Source: Phenylobacterium sp. Root700 (GTDB lineage: Bacteria > Pseudomonadota > Alphaproteobacteria > Caulobacterales > Caulobacteraceae). Taken from it: DNA of 53,732 bases. Positions 40,775 through 52,140 of this stretch are shown here, piece by piece. The stretch lies in contig NZ_LMHT01000035.1 of assembly GCF_001429025.1 (NCBI RefSeq), positions 117,575 through 171,306 of the forward strand. Reading direction: 5' to 3'. A program made the translations under genes and the position numbers. Numbering within the stretch: position 1 is the stretch's first letter; every line of letters begins with the position of its first letter. The notes under the pieces were generated by a model. That model ran no database searches, had not been told where the DNA came from, and saw only the letters and a program-made list of their open reading frames with translations.

Positions 40775-40821
40775 GAAATGTTGCCTTCGGGTCCGCGATG
40801 AACCCGAAGTTACAACATTTC
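40775..40821. repeat. Long hairpin between gyrA and coaD
   Basis: Outer arms GAAATGTTG/CAACATTTC (40775-40783 and 40813-40821) and inner arms CTTCGGGT/ACCCGAAG (40785-40792 and 40802-40809) pair over 17 bases, with a 1-versus-3 internal loop and a nine-base loop. It begins 13 bases past the gyrA stop. There is no U-tract, so it may stabilise an mRNA end, mark processing, or be a palindromic operator rather than an intrinsic terminator. Confidence 0.6.
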
Positions 40822-40833
40822 CTGGCCCGGCCC

Positions 40834-43599
<2,766 letters not shown>

Positions 43600-43710
43600 G
43601 GAGTCGATTTATCCGTTTAGAATCGGACACAAAACTGAGTTGAGTTGTTACCATCCCGGAGGCCCCAAGGCCAAACGTCCGTACAGATTCGAACCCAGGT
43701 GCTAGCCCCG
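43600..43710. promoter_or_regulatory. Divergent promoter region, gyrA and sodC
   Basis: 111 bases between divergent starts, with an AT-rich part at 43608-43650 nearer gyrA. No operator could be named. Confidence 0.4.
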
Positions 43711-44238
43711 ATGAAATATGCCTTCGCCGTCCTCGCCGCCACCCTTTTCGCCGGTTCGGCGACTGCGGCCGATGCGCCCGCCAACCAGCAGATCGAATTG
43801 AAGAATTCGACGGGCGGCGTGATCGGGTCGGCGACCCTGACGGACGCGCCGCACGGGGTGCTGCTGCGACTGCAGGTGAAGGACCTCGCCCCCGGCTGGC
43901 ACGGCCTCCACTTCCACGAGAAGGGCGACTGCTCGAAGGCCGACTTCACCTCGGCCGGCGCCCATGTCCACGGCAAGCCCACCCTGGTGCACGGCCTGCT
44001 GAACCCCGACGCCAACGAGGCCGGCGACCTGCCCAACCTCTATGTGGCCGCCGACGGGACCGGAAACGCCGAGGTGTTCTCCACCTCCGTCGCGCTGAAG
44101 GCCGCCGCCGGCCGTGAGCACCTGGCCGATAAGGACGGCTCGGCCATCGTGATCCACGCCAACGCCGACGACCACAAGGCCCAGCCCATCGGCGGCGCCG
44201 GCGCCCGCATCGCCTGCGGCGTCATCGCCGGGGGCTAA
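43711..44238 (+). CDS. sodC: Cu-Zn superoxide dismutase, periplasmic
   Basis: A 175-residue protein with a signal peptide (MKYAFAVLAATLFAGSATAA). Copper ligands are His67 and His69 (HFH), His85 or His87, and His149 (IVIHAN); the disulfide cysteines are Cys74 and Cys169 and the active-site arginine is Arg166 (GARIACGV). Zinc ligands His94 and Asp106 are present, but the position equivalent to the third zinc histidine (human His80) is Glu103 in PDANEAGDLPN. The ATG at 43711 gives the proper signal; the frame opens at 43645. It is a single gene, divergent from gyrA and followed by a bidirectional terminator. Confidence 0.93.
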   Translation: MKYAFAVLAATLFAGSATAADAPANQQIELKNSTGGVIGSATLTDAPHGVLLRLQVKDLAPGWHGLHFHEKGDCSKADFTSAGAHVHGKPTLVHGLLNPDANEAGDLPNLYVAADGTGNAEVFSTSVALKAAAGREHLADKDGSAIVIHANADDHKAQPIGGAGARIACGVIAGG

Positions 44239-44245
44239 GCCTCCC

Positions 44246-44283
44246 AAAAAGGGCGGTCAATCTCGAGATTGACCGCCCTTTTT
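44246..44283. terminator. Bidirectional terminator between sodC and MFS gene
   Basis: A perfect 12-bp stem GGGCGGTCAATC/GATTGACCGCCC (44251-44262, 44267-44278) with a TCGA loop, flanked by AAAAA and TTTTT. It can end transcription of sodC and of the convergent MFS gene. Confidence 0.93.
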
Positions 44284-44294
44284 GTTGTTCGTCC

Positions 44295-45524
44295 TCACGC
44301 CGTCCCACGCCTGGACGTCATCGCCAGGACGACGGCGGCGATGATGTTGACGCAGACGCCCGATAGGATCGGCGCCGTGTAGCTGTGGGTCGCGTCAAAG
44401 GCGAAGCCCGCGGCGGCAGGGCCGATAAGGGTTCCGAACGCGACGCTGGTGTAGAGCACCCCGATGATCGCCCCGACGTTTCGGCCGCCGAAATAGTCCA
44501 TGACCAAGGCCGGCAGCACGGCGACGAACCCGCCGTAGAACACGCCGTAGCCGAACGCGAAGGCGCCCAGCCCCCACAGCGTCGTGGAGAAGGCCCAGAC
44601 CAGCAGGGTCAGCGCCATGCCCGCGAACATCGCCAGCAGCGCCGGCCCGCGCCCCATTCGGTCGGCGATCCCGCCGAGCAGGAACCGCCCGGCGGTGCTG
44701 CCGACGCCGATGATCCCCAGCAGCAACACCGCCGAAGACGTCCCCAGGCCGTGATCCAACGCGAACGGCACGAGGTGCACAAACGGCACGAACAGGCCGA
44801 ACGAACCGATCAGGCAGGCGACATAGAGCCCGATGAAGCGGCGCGACCTGACCGCCTCGCGCAGGGAGCTTCCGGCCGCCTGCGCGGCCTGGACCTCCGC
44901 CGTCAGGAGATCACCGTCAGGAGCAAGGCCGCGACGCCCCGGATCGTTCTCGATCAGCATGGCCAGGCCGCCGCCGATCACGACGGCGATCCCGCCGAGG
45001 ATCAGATAGGTCTCGCGCCACCCGAAGGCCGCGATGAGGCAGGACGCCAACGGCGGCATGACCAGGGTGCCGACCCCGATACCGCTGACCGCCAGCCCCG
45101 AGGCCAGGCCCCTGCGCCTGACAAACCATCGTTGCACGGCGCCTAGGGCCGGCACATAGGCGCAGCCGACCCCGATCCCGACGCCCAGTCCATAGGCGAC
45201 ATAGACCTCGGTCAGACTGCGGGCGACGCCGGCGGCGGCCAGCCCCGCCCCCATCACGATCATCCCGAAGACCGCGAGCGGTCGCGCGCCCCACCGGTCG
45301 GCGAGCGGACCGCTCAGGACGCCCAGGCCGAAATAGAGAAACCCGGCCAGCGAGAAGACCAGCGAGACCGAACCGCGCGAGGCGCCGAAGTCGGCCTGCA
45401 ACGGCCCCAAAAAGGCGCTGAAGGTGTAGGCGCCGCCAAAGCCAATGAAGGTGACGGCGAACGCCCCGGCGACCACCAGCCAACCGCGGAAAACGCCCTG
45501 CGGTGCTCCCACCATGTCGCTCAT
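44295..45524 (-). CDS. MFS transporter, oxalate/formate antiporter-like
   Basis: A 409-residue transporter with twelve predicted helices. The N-terminus (FRGWLVVAGAFAVTFIGFGGAYTFSAFLGPLQADFGASRGSVSLVFSLAGFLYFGLGVLSGPLADRWGARP) and RWFVRRRGLASGLAVSGIGVGTLVMPP match the OFA/monocarboxylate branch. The start overlaps the amidase stop (ATGA), so they are co-translated. It probably imports the amidase's substrate or exports its carboxylate product; that is inference. Confidence 0.88.
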   Translation of the reverse strand: MSDMVGAPQGVFRGWLVVAGAFAVTFIGFGGAYTFSAFLGPLQADFGASRGSVSLVFSLAGFLYFGLGVLSGPLADRWGARPLAVFGMIVMGAGLAAAGVARSLTEVYVAYGLGVGIGVGCAYVPALGAVQRWFVRRRGLASGLAVSGIGVGTLVMPPLASCLIAAFGWRETYLILGGIAVVIGGGLAMLIENDPGRRGLAPDGDLLTAEVQAAQAAGSSLREAVRSRRFIGLYVACLIGSFGLFVPFVHLVPFALDHGLGTSSAVLLLGIIGVGSTAGRFLLGGIADRMGRGPALLAMFAGMALTLLVWAFSTTLWGLGAFAFGYGVFYGGFVAVLPALVMDYFGGRNVGAIIGVLYTSVAFGTLIGPAAAGFAFDATHSYTAPILSGVCVNIIAAVVLAMTSRRGTA

Positions 45525-47098
45525 GAGGCGCTCAGCTCCGGTATGCGGCGACGCCGCGTGGCGGTTTCATAGTCGAAGGCGAAGGACAGCAGGGCCGCCT
45601 CGCTCCACATCGGGCCGATGAAGATCAGGCCGAACGGCGCTCCGCAGGCATAGCGGCCGGCGGGCGCCGTCACCCCGGGAAGCCCCGCGATATTGATCTC
45701 GCAAACGCAAGTCTCCTGCAGCGCCTCGCCGCCGGCCACAGGCGGCGGCGCGGTGCGGAGTTGGGGGAAGACCAGCCCGTCGAGCCGCTCACGGGCCATC
45801 ACCTCGTCGAAGATGGCGAGGTAGGCCTCTCGCGCCGCGACGAAGTCCGAGAGATCCGGCGGCGCGAGCGGATCGGCGAGACAGGCCGCAAAGCCCGGCA
45901 GACCGTTCAGAAGGAAGAGCACGCCGCCCGGCGCGAACGGGTCCTCCGCCGCCACCGCCCTGGCGAAGGCCTCGAAGGACGAGATCGCCGCCGCAGGCCC
46001 CAGCCGCTTCAGGTAACGGTCCATGTCGTAGGGCGCGCATTCCATGCCGCGCGGATCGAAATAGTCGGTCCCCAACGCCGGACGCGCGATCTGCGCGAAG
46101 CCTGACCCTGCAAATGGATCTGCGACCAGGGTCGCGCCACGGGCTTCCAGCTCATCCACGGCCCGCCGATAAAGTTCGTCCGTCTCTGGCGAGAGCGGCC
46201 GGTCGCGCCAGCCGGGTCCATAGAGGCCCAGCCGCTTGCCCCGCAGCGAAGCGGCGTCGAGACCGGCGGCGTATCCTGCGCCTGGCCTGCGCCCGATCCC
46301 GGCCACGGTCTTGGGGTCCTCGGCGCAGAAGCCGGCCAGCACGTCGAGCGCCAGGGCCGCGTCGCTGACCGTGCGCGCGATGGGCCCCACCACGTCGCGG
46401 GTGCTGCCGGCCAGCGGCATGACCCCGCTGTTGGGGACAAGGCCGAAGCTCGGCTTGATCCCCACCAGCCCCTGGGCGGAGGCCGGGTTCTGAATCGATC
46501 CCCCGGTTTCCTCGCCCAGGCCCAGGACGGCGAACCCGCCGGCCACGGCTGTGGCGGTCCCGGCGCTGCTGCCGCCCGGCAAGAGATCAGGATCGACCGC
46601 GCTCAGGGTCGCGCCGGCCCAGCTGTCGTTGGCATGGCTGCCCGAGGCGCTGAGCACCGGCACGTTGGTCTTGCCCAGAATGATCGCCCCGGCCGCCCGC
46701 AGGCGGGCGACCACGGGCGCGTCGGTCGCCGGGAACAGGTCGACACCGCCGGTCCGCGCGCTGAGCAGCCGCCAACCGCCCGTGGTCGGCAGGCCGGCCA
46801 TGTCCATCGTGTCCTTGACCACGACCGGCACGCCGGCCAGCGGCCCCAGCGCCTCCCCCCGCGCCCGCCGCCGATCGATCTCGCGGGCGTCATGCAGGGC
46901 CGCCGGGTTCATCGTGATCAAGGCGACGTAGCGGGGATTGTAGAGCGCGATGCGATCGAGACAGGCCTGGGTCAGGCTCTCTGACGTGAAGGCGCCCGCA
47001 GAGAAGCTCGCCTGCACGTCGGCCACGGTCATCCCGACCAGATCGACCGCGTTGAAGTCTGGGCCGGCCGCGGGACGTTCGGATTGAATGACGGACAT
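45521..47098 (-). CDS. Amidase, signature family
   Basis: A 525-residue amidase-signature hydrolase that cleaves C-N bonds with a Ser-cisSer-Lys triad. The lysine is in PVVVKDTMDMAG, and the serines are in LLPGGSSAGTATAVAGGFAVLGLGEETGGSIQNPAS. Close relatives include amidases annotated for aryl or aliphatic amides and AtzF-type enzymes, but the substrate cannot be assigned. The ATG 47098 is chosen (MSVIQSERPAAGPDFN); the frame is open to 47413 but only as an antisense-like Gly/Ala/Ser stretch over ssb. It is paired with the MFS gene downstream. Confidence 0.9.
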   Translation of the reverse strand: MSVIQSERPAAGPDFNAVDLVGMTVADVQASFSAGAFTSESLTQACLDRIALYNPRYVALITMNPAALHDAREIDRRRARGEALGPLAGVPVVVKDTMDMAGLPTTGGWRLLSARTGGVDLFPATDAPVVARLRAAGAIILGKTNVPVLSASGSHANDSWAGATLSAVDPDLLPGGSSAGTATAVAGGFAVLGLGEETGGSIQNPASAQGLVGIKPSFGLVPNSGVMPLAGSTRDVVGPIARTVSDAALALDVLAGFCAEDPKTVAGIGRRPGAGYAAGLDAASLRGKRLGLYGPGWRDRPLSPETDELYRRAVDELEARGATLVADPFAGSGFAQIARPALGTDYFDPRGMECAPYDMDRYLKRLGPAAAISSFEAFARAVAAEDPFAPGGVLFLLNGLPGFAACLADPLAPPDLSDFVAAREAYLAIFDEVMARERLDGLVFPQLRTAPPPVAGGEALQETCVCEINIAGLPGVTAPAGRYACGAPFGLIFIGPMWSEAALLSFAFDYETATRRRRIPELSAS

Positions 47099-47184
47099 GG
47101 CGATCGCTCCTGGTTTTGATCGCGACAGATGTGACGCAGATCCCGCCCCGCGGCTGGCGCTTTCCGGCCCCCAACCGACCCACG

Positions 47185-47213
47185 AAAAAACGGCCGGCCC
47201 GAAGGCCGACCGT
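47185..47213 (-). terminator. Rho-independent terminator of ssb
   Basis: Minus-strand stem ACGGTCGGCC/GGCCGGCCGT with a TTCG tetraloop (47204-47213, 47190-47199), followed by six U. It lies 30 bases past the ssb stop. Confidence 0.92.
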
Positions 47214-47243
47214 CTTGTCCGCATAGCGATGCGAAACCTTGCC

Positions 47244-47762
47244 CTAGAAGGGGATTTCGTCGTCCAGGTCGGCCGAGAAGTCCTCGCGCGGACCAGAGGC
47301 CGGCTTGCGCTGACCGCCGCCGAAACCACCACCGCCACCGCCGCTTCCGCCGCCATAGCCGCCGCCGTAGTCACCACCACCGCCGCCGCCGCTCTCGCGC
47401 TCGCCGTCGCCACGCCCGTCGAGCATGGTCAGCTCACCACGGAACTTCTGCAGCACGATCTCGGTGGAGAACTTTTCCACGCCCGACTGGTCGGTCCACT
47501 TGCGGGTCTGGATCGAGCCCTCGATGTAAACCTTCGAGCCCTTCTTCAGGTACTGCTCGGCGACCTTCACGAGGTTGTCGTTGAAGATCACGACCCGGTG
47601 CCACTCGGTCTTTTCCTTGCGCTCGCCCGAGGACTTGTCGCGCCAGGTTTCCGACGTCGCGATACGCAGATTGGCGACGCGATCCCCAGACGTCAGGCTG
47701 CGAATTTCGGGGTCGGCGCCCAGGTTGCCGACCAGAATGACTTTATTGACGCTGCCCGCCAT
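47244..47762 (-). CDS. ssb: Single-stranded DNA-binding protein
   Basis: A 172-residue SSB with the OB-fold core ([39 protein letters not shown] ... [37 protein letters not shown]). A Gly-rich linker follows, and the acidic tail DLDDEIPF binds partner proteins. Single gene with its own terminator. Between it and gyrA lie sodC and the MFS/amidase pair. Confidence 0.97.
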   Translation of the reverse strand: MAGSVNKVILVGNLGADPEIRSLTSGDRVANLRIATSETWRDKSSGERKEKTEWHRVVIFNDNLVKVAEQYLKKGSKVYIEGSIQTRKWTDQSGVEKFSTEIVLQKFRGELTMLDGRGDGERESGGGGGGDYGGGYGGGSGGGGGGFGGGQRKPASGPREDFSADLDDEIPF

Positions 47763-47914
47763 GAGCTTGTCCCTTGCTTTCCGTGCTTGCGGGCTTGAGC
47801 CCTAAGCGCGCGAAGCTAGACGACCGGCTGGCCCGGATCAATCTTAACGTTCGACGTTTGTTCACGCCCCTGTGCGCTTCGTCCACAGCCGATTGGAGCC
47901 GCGCGGCGGGGGAG
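47763..47914. promoter_or_regulatory. ssb upstream region
   Basis: 152 bases containing the ssb promoter. No inverted repeat or known operator recognised. Confidence 0.35.
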
Positions 47915-48316
47915 CTACTGCGCCGGAGCCGCCGGCTCGGGCGCCCGGGGCATCGCGCCGGGAATCGCCAGACGGCCGTCGCCGGTGCGAACCATGGCCA
48001 GGTAACGATGCTCTTCCAGAGACGGCGCAGTGAAGATCCCGCGCCGTTCGACGAAGATAAAGTTGCCCTTGTATGCGCCAGCCACCTCGCGGGCCGAACC
48101 GCCCAGCCGCAGGAAACGCACCCGCATCGATTCGAGCTCGGCTGCGCAGTGCTCCAGGTCCGGAACGCCGGCCTTGAGCTTGTTGTATTTCATGGACCCG
48201 TCGGCCTGGGGCGCGACATGCCAGCAGATCCCCTCCCCGCCAGGCGGCCGGGTGCGCTTGGCGCAGGCGGCGAGAGCGAGGACGGCGAAGCCGGCGATGA
48301 GGACGGTGCGAAGCAT
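47915..48316 (-). CDS. Small lipoprotein, CW-motif family
   Basis: A 133-residue lipoprotein (MLRTVLIAGFAVLALAAC lipobox). The mature part has G-E-G-I-C-W-H-V-A ... L-E-H-C-A-A-E-L-E-S-M-R ... V-A-G-A-Y-K-G-N-F-I-F-V, closely matching the lipoprotein behind tamB at 19237-19611. The C-terminus is Pro/Ala-rich. The ATG 48316 is chosen for the lipoprotein signal. It lies 44 bases after the next gene, on the same strand, which shares the same signature. Unknown function. Confidence 0.8.
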   Translation of the reverse strand: MLRTVLIAGFAVLALAACAKRTRPPGGEGICWHVAPQADGSMKYNKLKAGVPDLEHCAAELESMRVRFLRLGGSAREVAGAYKGNFIFVERRGIFTAPSLEEHRYLAMVRTGDGRLAIPGAMPRAPEPAAPAQ

Positions 48317-48360
48317 GGGCGTAAGCCTATAGACGCGATTGGGGCGGCGCGAAGGCAAGC

Positions 48361-49047
48361 TTAGCCGACCGGTTGAATGGAGCAGTTCGAAGCCTGTTCG
48401 GCCAGGGGCCGGAAGCTGCGGTTGTCGCCGGACACCTCGACCTTGCCTGGAACCAGGCGGAGGGTCTGTTGCATCCAGCGACCATAGGTGGCCCCGCCCG
48501 GCCGCTCGCAGCGCCCAGCGAACAGGGTCTGGACACAGCCGTTGAGCGTCTGGTCGTTGGGCAGCTTCCGCCAGCCGCCATCGGCGTAACGCCAGCAGCT
48601 TCCGGCCGGCCCGGCGGCTGGGGCCGCGGTAGGGGCCTGGACTGGAGCGGCAGGCGCCGTCTGGACCGGGGTCACCGGCTCAGGCTGCGGCGGCAGGGGC
48701 GTCAGCATGGTTCCAGCCTGGTCGGCGGCCGCCAGGTTCCCGGCAGGGTCGACGCCGACATCCAGCGCGCCGGTGGCCACGCCGTTACGCTGAGCGCATT
48801 CGGCCAGGGTGATCTCGCCGACATACTGGCCGGCCACATAGCAGCGCAGCGGCTTTGCGGGATCCATCCGGCCGTCGTCCGGGGCGCCGGTCTCAACGAC
48901 CAGCCCCCCCTGGGAAGCCGGCGGCGGAGGCGCGGTTTCGTTACGACCCTTGCCGACCATCATGGTGGCGATGACCACACCAGCCAGCAGCGCCAGGGCG
49001 CCGCCGATAAGCGCCAGGAGGGTGCGCCGGTCCTTCAAGAATTCCAT
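48361..49047 (-). CDS. Membrane-anchored protein with C-terminal CW motif
   Basis: A 228-residue protein: a cytoplasmic start (MEFLKDRRT), one transmembrane helix (LLALIGGALALLAGVVIATMMVG), a domain with two cysteines (LRCYVAGQYVGEITLAECAQRNGV), a Pro/Ala-rich linker (about residues 115-150) and a C-terminal part PAGSCWRYADGGWRKLPNDQTLNGCVQTLFAGRC. That last part resembles the two small lipoproteins in the window, suggesting a shared periplasmic module. It shares strand and spacing with the 47915 gene. No named family recognised. Confidence 0.72.
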   Translation of the reverse strand: MEFLKDRRTLLALIGGALALLAGVVIATMMVGKGRNETAPPPPASQGGLVVETGAPDDGRMDPAKPLRCYVAGQYVGEITLAECAQRNGVATGALDVGVDPAGNLAAADQAGTMLTPLPPQPEPVTPVQTAPAAPVQAPTAAPAAGPAGSCWRYADGGWRKLPNDQTLNGCVQTLFAGRCERPGGATYGRWMQQTLRLVPGKVEVSGDNRSFRPLAEQASNCSIQPVG

Positions 49048-49096
49048 AGCCCCTCGCTAGACCGTGCACGTGACGGTTTCAAGCGGGCGCTAGGCT

Positions 49097-52009
49097 CTAG
49101 CCGCCGGTCAGACGGTTCAGGCCCGCCTGATAGTTGGCGAGCTGGTTCTTCAGATAGGCCGGGACCGGCCCGCTCGCCTTCTTCTTTTCGCCCTCAGGGC
49201 GCATTCCGCTTTCCAGATCGCGGAAGGCGGTGCGCAGCACCGACATCGCCATGGTCAGCTTGTCGATCGCGGCCTTGCGATCGTCGGCGGTCGCCAGGCT
49301 GAGGTCGCGCGGCAACTTCAGCCCATACATCGACGGGCCGCCGTCGCTGGGGACGCTCTTGCCGTCCTCGAACTTCACAGGTCGGACGAAGCCCTCCTGC
49401 AGGCCGAGCGCCTCCAGGGCGTCACGGCCGCCCTTCCCGCCCAGGATCTCGAAGCTGCTGCGATTGTTCATCGGCTTGATCTGCAGCTTGCGCACGTCGC
49501 CGTCGGAGACCACCTCGGCCTTCACCGAATAGGCGGTGGCCCGCAGGACCTTCTTGGCCAGGCTGTCGAGGGTGTCGTTGGCTTCGATGGTGATGGTCAC
49601 CGCCGCGCCGCCGATCCGCCGACGGATCTGGAATTGGTCGCCGACCCGGGCCGACGTCGCCGAGGTCACCAGTTGGGAGTCGGAATAGTCCACCGTGCCG
49701 GTGGGCAGGCCCAGCCGGTCGAGCGCGCTGGCCCCGTTGAGATCGACCGCGATGGAGGTCGGGGCCGTCATGTTGTCCTTGCCGGTGAAGCGTTGCGACC
49801 AGCCGATCGCCCCCGCGCCGATGTCCAGTTCCACCGCGAAACCGTCGATCTTGCCGGCCGGATCGGTCATCCCCGGAAGGTCGGTTTTGGAGGTGCCGGT
49901 CATCCACACCTTGCCGCCCGCCACGGTCATGGCGGTCACGCGGTCGTCGCCAGCCCCACCATAATAGGCGATCGCGTCATTGCCGTTGCTCAGGTCGAGC
50001 GAAATCCGCGCCGCGAAGGCGTCGACCGCCCCGGACGAAGCTCGTGTCTGGTTGCCGACGCCCAGCGAGCCGCCGGTGGACCCGGCGATCACGATGTTCC
50101 CGCCGTCCAGCACAACGCCGGCGATGTTCCCGCCGCCCAGCGAGCCGAGGCTGCGGGTGTTGGTCAGGGTCGGGCTCTTGGGATCGGTGACGTCGAAGCG
50201 CCGCAGTTGCACCTCGCCGCCCTCGACGCTGGCGACCACGACATTGGTCCCGTCGACCACCAGGCCGGCCATCTTGTCGTCGCCGCTGGTCCCGAACTGA
50301 GTCGTGCCCTTCAGCTTGCCGTCGGGCCCGAAGGTCCGCAGGTAGCCGTCCCAGTTGCCGTTGGAGGTCTGGCCGAGCATCGCGCCCTTGACCCGTCCCA
50401 GCACATAGACCGAGCCGTCGGGGCCAAAGGCCACGTCCACGGCCTCGTCGTCGTCGCGCGCGCCCTGACGCTGCGACCACATCTCGTCGCCTGCGTCGTA
50501 GGGCTCCTTGCCGGTGCCCCAGAGTTCTCTACCCACGCCGTTGAAGACGACCAGGAAGCTATCGGACTTGTTGGGATCGGCGCCCTCGTCGGCCTTAATG
50601 ATCTTGGGCATGGTCGCCAAAGCGCCCTCGCCGACCATCACGCCGCTGCCCGTGAACCCGCCAGTGACGGAACCGGCGACCGCGACCTGGCCGTCGGGGC
50701 CGACGGTCAAGGCCAGGCCGGTGGCGTCCTTCGAAGCCCCGATGGTGCGGGTGTAAACAAGCTGTCCGGCCGAATCGAACTTCATCAGCGCGACATCGCC
50801 CGCGCCCTTGATGACCTGTCCGTCGACCGTGTCGTTGACGTCGGCCAGCATGTAGAGCGAGCCGTCCGGCCCGGTCACGGTCTTGCGCACGGTCTCGACG
50901 CCGTCAGGCAGGGCGACATTGAACACCCGTCCGTCGACCCAATTGGTGTCGCCGGGGCGCCGTCCGGCGTCCTGGGTCGTGTCGGTCGGCGTGTTCGAAC
51001 CGGTCTCGAACTTCACCAGCTCCTGCAGCAGAACCGGATCAGGGGCCTTGGTGGTGGTGGTCGTCGTCGCCGGCTTGCCGTCCGCCGCCGGCGTCGTGAC
51101 GGTGGTCGTGGCCTTCGGAGGTTTCGGGTCCCCGGCCGTTTGCGTGATGTAGACCGCCGGCGCCGTCGTCGCCGCCGAGAAGGTCAAGGATTCGGAGCTG
51201 TCGCCTTGGATCTTCAGGGCGAACTTGTCGGCGGCCTTGCCGATCGTGACCGTCCGGCCGTTGACGATGGTGGTCTTGTCCGCGCCGGCGGTCTTCTCGA
51301 CCGCGAAGCGCGTGCGGAAACTTGTCTGCGCCAGCTTGTCGTTGATGAACTTGACCACGTTGTTCATCGACCGGGGCTGCGCGCCCATGTCGGTCAGGTC
51401 GAAATCGATCGTCGTGGTGGTCTTGTTCGGCAGCTTGATCGCCACGCTGAACTTCACCGCGCCCTTGAAGGCCTCGACCTCTTCGGTCGCCGTCCCCTGG
51501 TGCAGCTGCGCCGTCACGTATCGCGGCGTGGTTTTCGGGACCCCGACCGTGCTCTTGGCCTTGTCGGTCGCCTCGCCATGGGTGAGCCGCAGCTTCTCGA
51601 ACTTGGAGCTGTCGATATAGCCCGACACCTCGGCCATGCCGCGCGTGAAGGCTGTCTGGATGCGCTTCAGCTCGGAGCTCGAAAGCCCCTTCTCGTCGGC
51701 CTTCTTGGCGAGGGCTTCAAGGGTTTGGAGGCCCTGGTGAGCGGCGAAGAGCTGGCGATAGTCTTCGCTCGCGCCCTTCACATCGAGTTGGGTCTGGAAT
51801 TCATCGACGAACTTGCGGCCCATCATGACGCTCTTGAGCATCTCGTCGGCCTTCGGCGCCTTCGAGAGCGTGCTCCAGGGCGGCGTCGGCGCCTTCGTAG
51901 CTCCGGCCGCGGCGGCGGGGCCGCTACCCTTCGATCCAGCCGCCGCCAATCCCACGGCGTTCTTCGCCTGGAAGTAGCTGAGCAGCACGTTGGAATCGAG
52001 ATTGATCAC
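49097..52009 (-). CDS. flaEY: Flagellin regulatory protein FlaEY-like
   Basis: A 970-residue protein matching the Caulobacter FlaEY type, reported to be needed for orderly flagellin production and filament formation. Residues about 1-150 are helical and flagellar-like (MLKSVMMGRKFVDEFQTQLDVKG). A Thr/Lys-rich linker (TTTTTKAP near 320) leads to a long beta-propeller section of SBBP-like repeats (GPDGSLYMLADVNDTVDG; GPDGQVAVAGSVTGG; GPDGSVYVLGRVKG). Flagellin-IN-like segments follow (NDTLDSLAKKVLRATAYSVKAEVV; RSSFEILGGKGGRDALEALGLQEG). The start is GTG 52009, the first possible after an in-frame TAG. It lies behind fljJ, separated by a terminator, so it should have its own promoter. Confidence 0.82.
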   Translation of the reverse strand: MINLDSNVLLSYFQAKNAVGLAAAGSKGSGPAAAAGATKAPTPPWSTLSKAPKADEMLKSVMMGRKFVDEFQTQLDVKGASEDYRQLFAAHQGLQTLEALAKKADEKGLSSSELKRIQTAFTRGMAEVSGYIDSSKFEKLRLTHGEATDKAKSTVGVPKTTPRYVTAQLHQGTATEEVEAFKGAVKFSVAIKLPNKTTTTIDFDLTDMGAQPRSMNNVVKFINDKLAQTSFRTRFAVEKTAGADKTTIVNGRTVTIGKAADKFALKIQGDSSESLTFSAATTAPAVYITQTAGDPKPPKATTTVTTPAADGKPATTTTTTKAPDPVLLQELVKFETGSNTPTDTTQDAGRRPGDTNWVDGRVFNVALPDGVETVRKTVTGPDGSLYMLADVNDTVDGQVIKGAGDVALMKFDSAGQLVYTRTIGASKDATGLALTVGPDGQVAVAGSVTGGFTGSGVMVGEGALATMPKIIKADEGADPNKSDSFLVVFNGVGRELWGTGKEPYDAGDEMWSQRQGARDDDEAVDVAFGPDGSVYVLGRVKGAMLGQTSNGNWDGYLRTFGPDGKLKGTTQFGTSGDDKMAGLVVDGTNVVVASVEGGEVQLRRFDVTDPKSPTLTNTRSLGSLGGGNIAGVVLDGGNIVIAGSTGGSLGVGNQTRASSGAVDAFAARISLDLSNGNDAIAYYGGAGDDRVTAMTVAGGKVWMTGTSKTDLPGMTDPAGKIDGFAVELDIGAGAIGWSQRFTGKDNMTAPTSIAVDLNGASALDRLGLPTGTVDYSDSQLVTSATSARVGDQFQIRRRIGGAAVTITIEANDTLDSLAKKVLRATAYSVKAEVVSDGDVRKLQIKPMNNRSSFEILGGKGGRDALEALGLQEGFVRPVKFEDGKSVPSDGGPSMYGLKLPRDLSLATADDRKAAIDKLTMAMSVLRTAFRDLESGMRPEGEKKKASGPVPAYLKNQLANYQAGLNRLTGG

Positions 52010-52083
52010 TTGCGGCGGTCGACTCTACGGAATTTCCCAACTGCAGATTGCGGCATAAGGGCTGATGAGATGTTAAGCGCCCT
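52010..52083 (-). promoter_or_regulatory. Likely flaEY promoter region
   Basis: 74 bases between the fljJ terminator and the flaEY start. I looked for a sigma-54 GG-N10-GC pair and found no convincing one, so the promoter class is open. Confidence 0.35.
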
Positions 52084-52118
52084 AAAGAAAAAGCCCCGAA
52101 CCGCACGGCTCGGGGCTT
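52084..52118 (-). terminator. Rho-independent terminator of fljJ
   Basis: Stem AAGCCCCG/CGGGGCTT (52111-52118 with 52091-52098), with further pairing inside, followed on the minus strand by TTTTTCTTT. It lies 22 bases after the fljJ stop. Confidence 0.9.
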
Positions 52119-52140
52119 TCACGCTCCCCACAAAACTAAT

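Noticed and set aside
47290..47400. GCC/ACC-rich repeat tract as a possible microsatellite
   Set aside because: It encodes the ordinary Gly-rich linker of SSB.
45521..47413. Amidase with a 105-residue Ala/Val/Arg-rich N-terminal extension
   Set aside because: The extension is the ssb region read in another frame of the same strand, and the ATG at 47098 starts amidase-like sequence.
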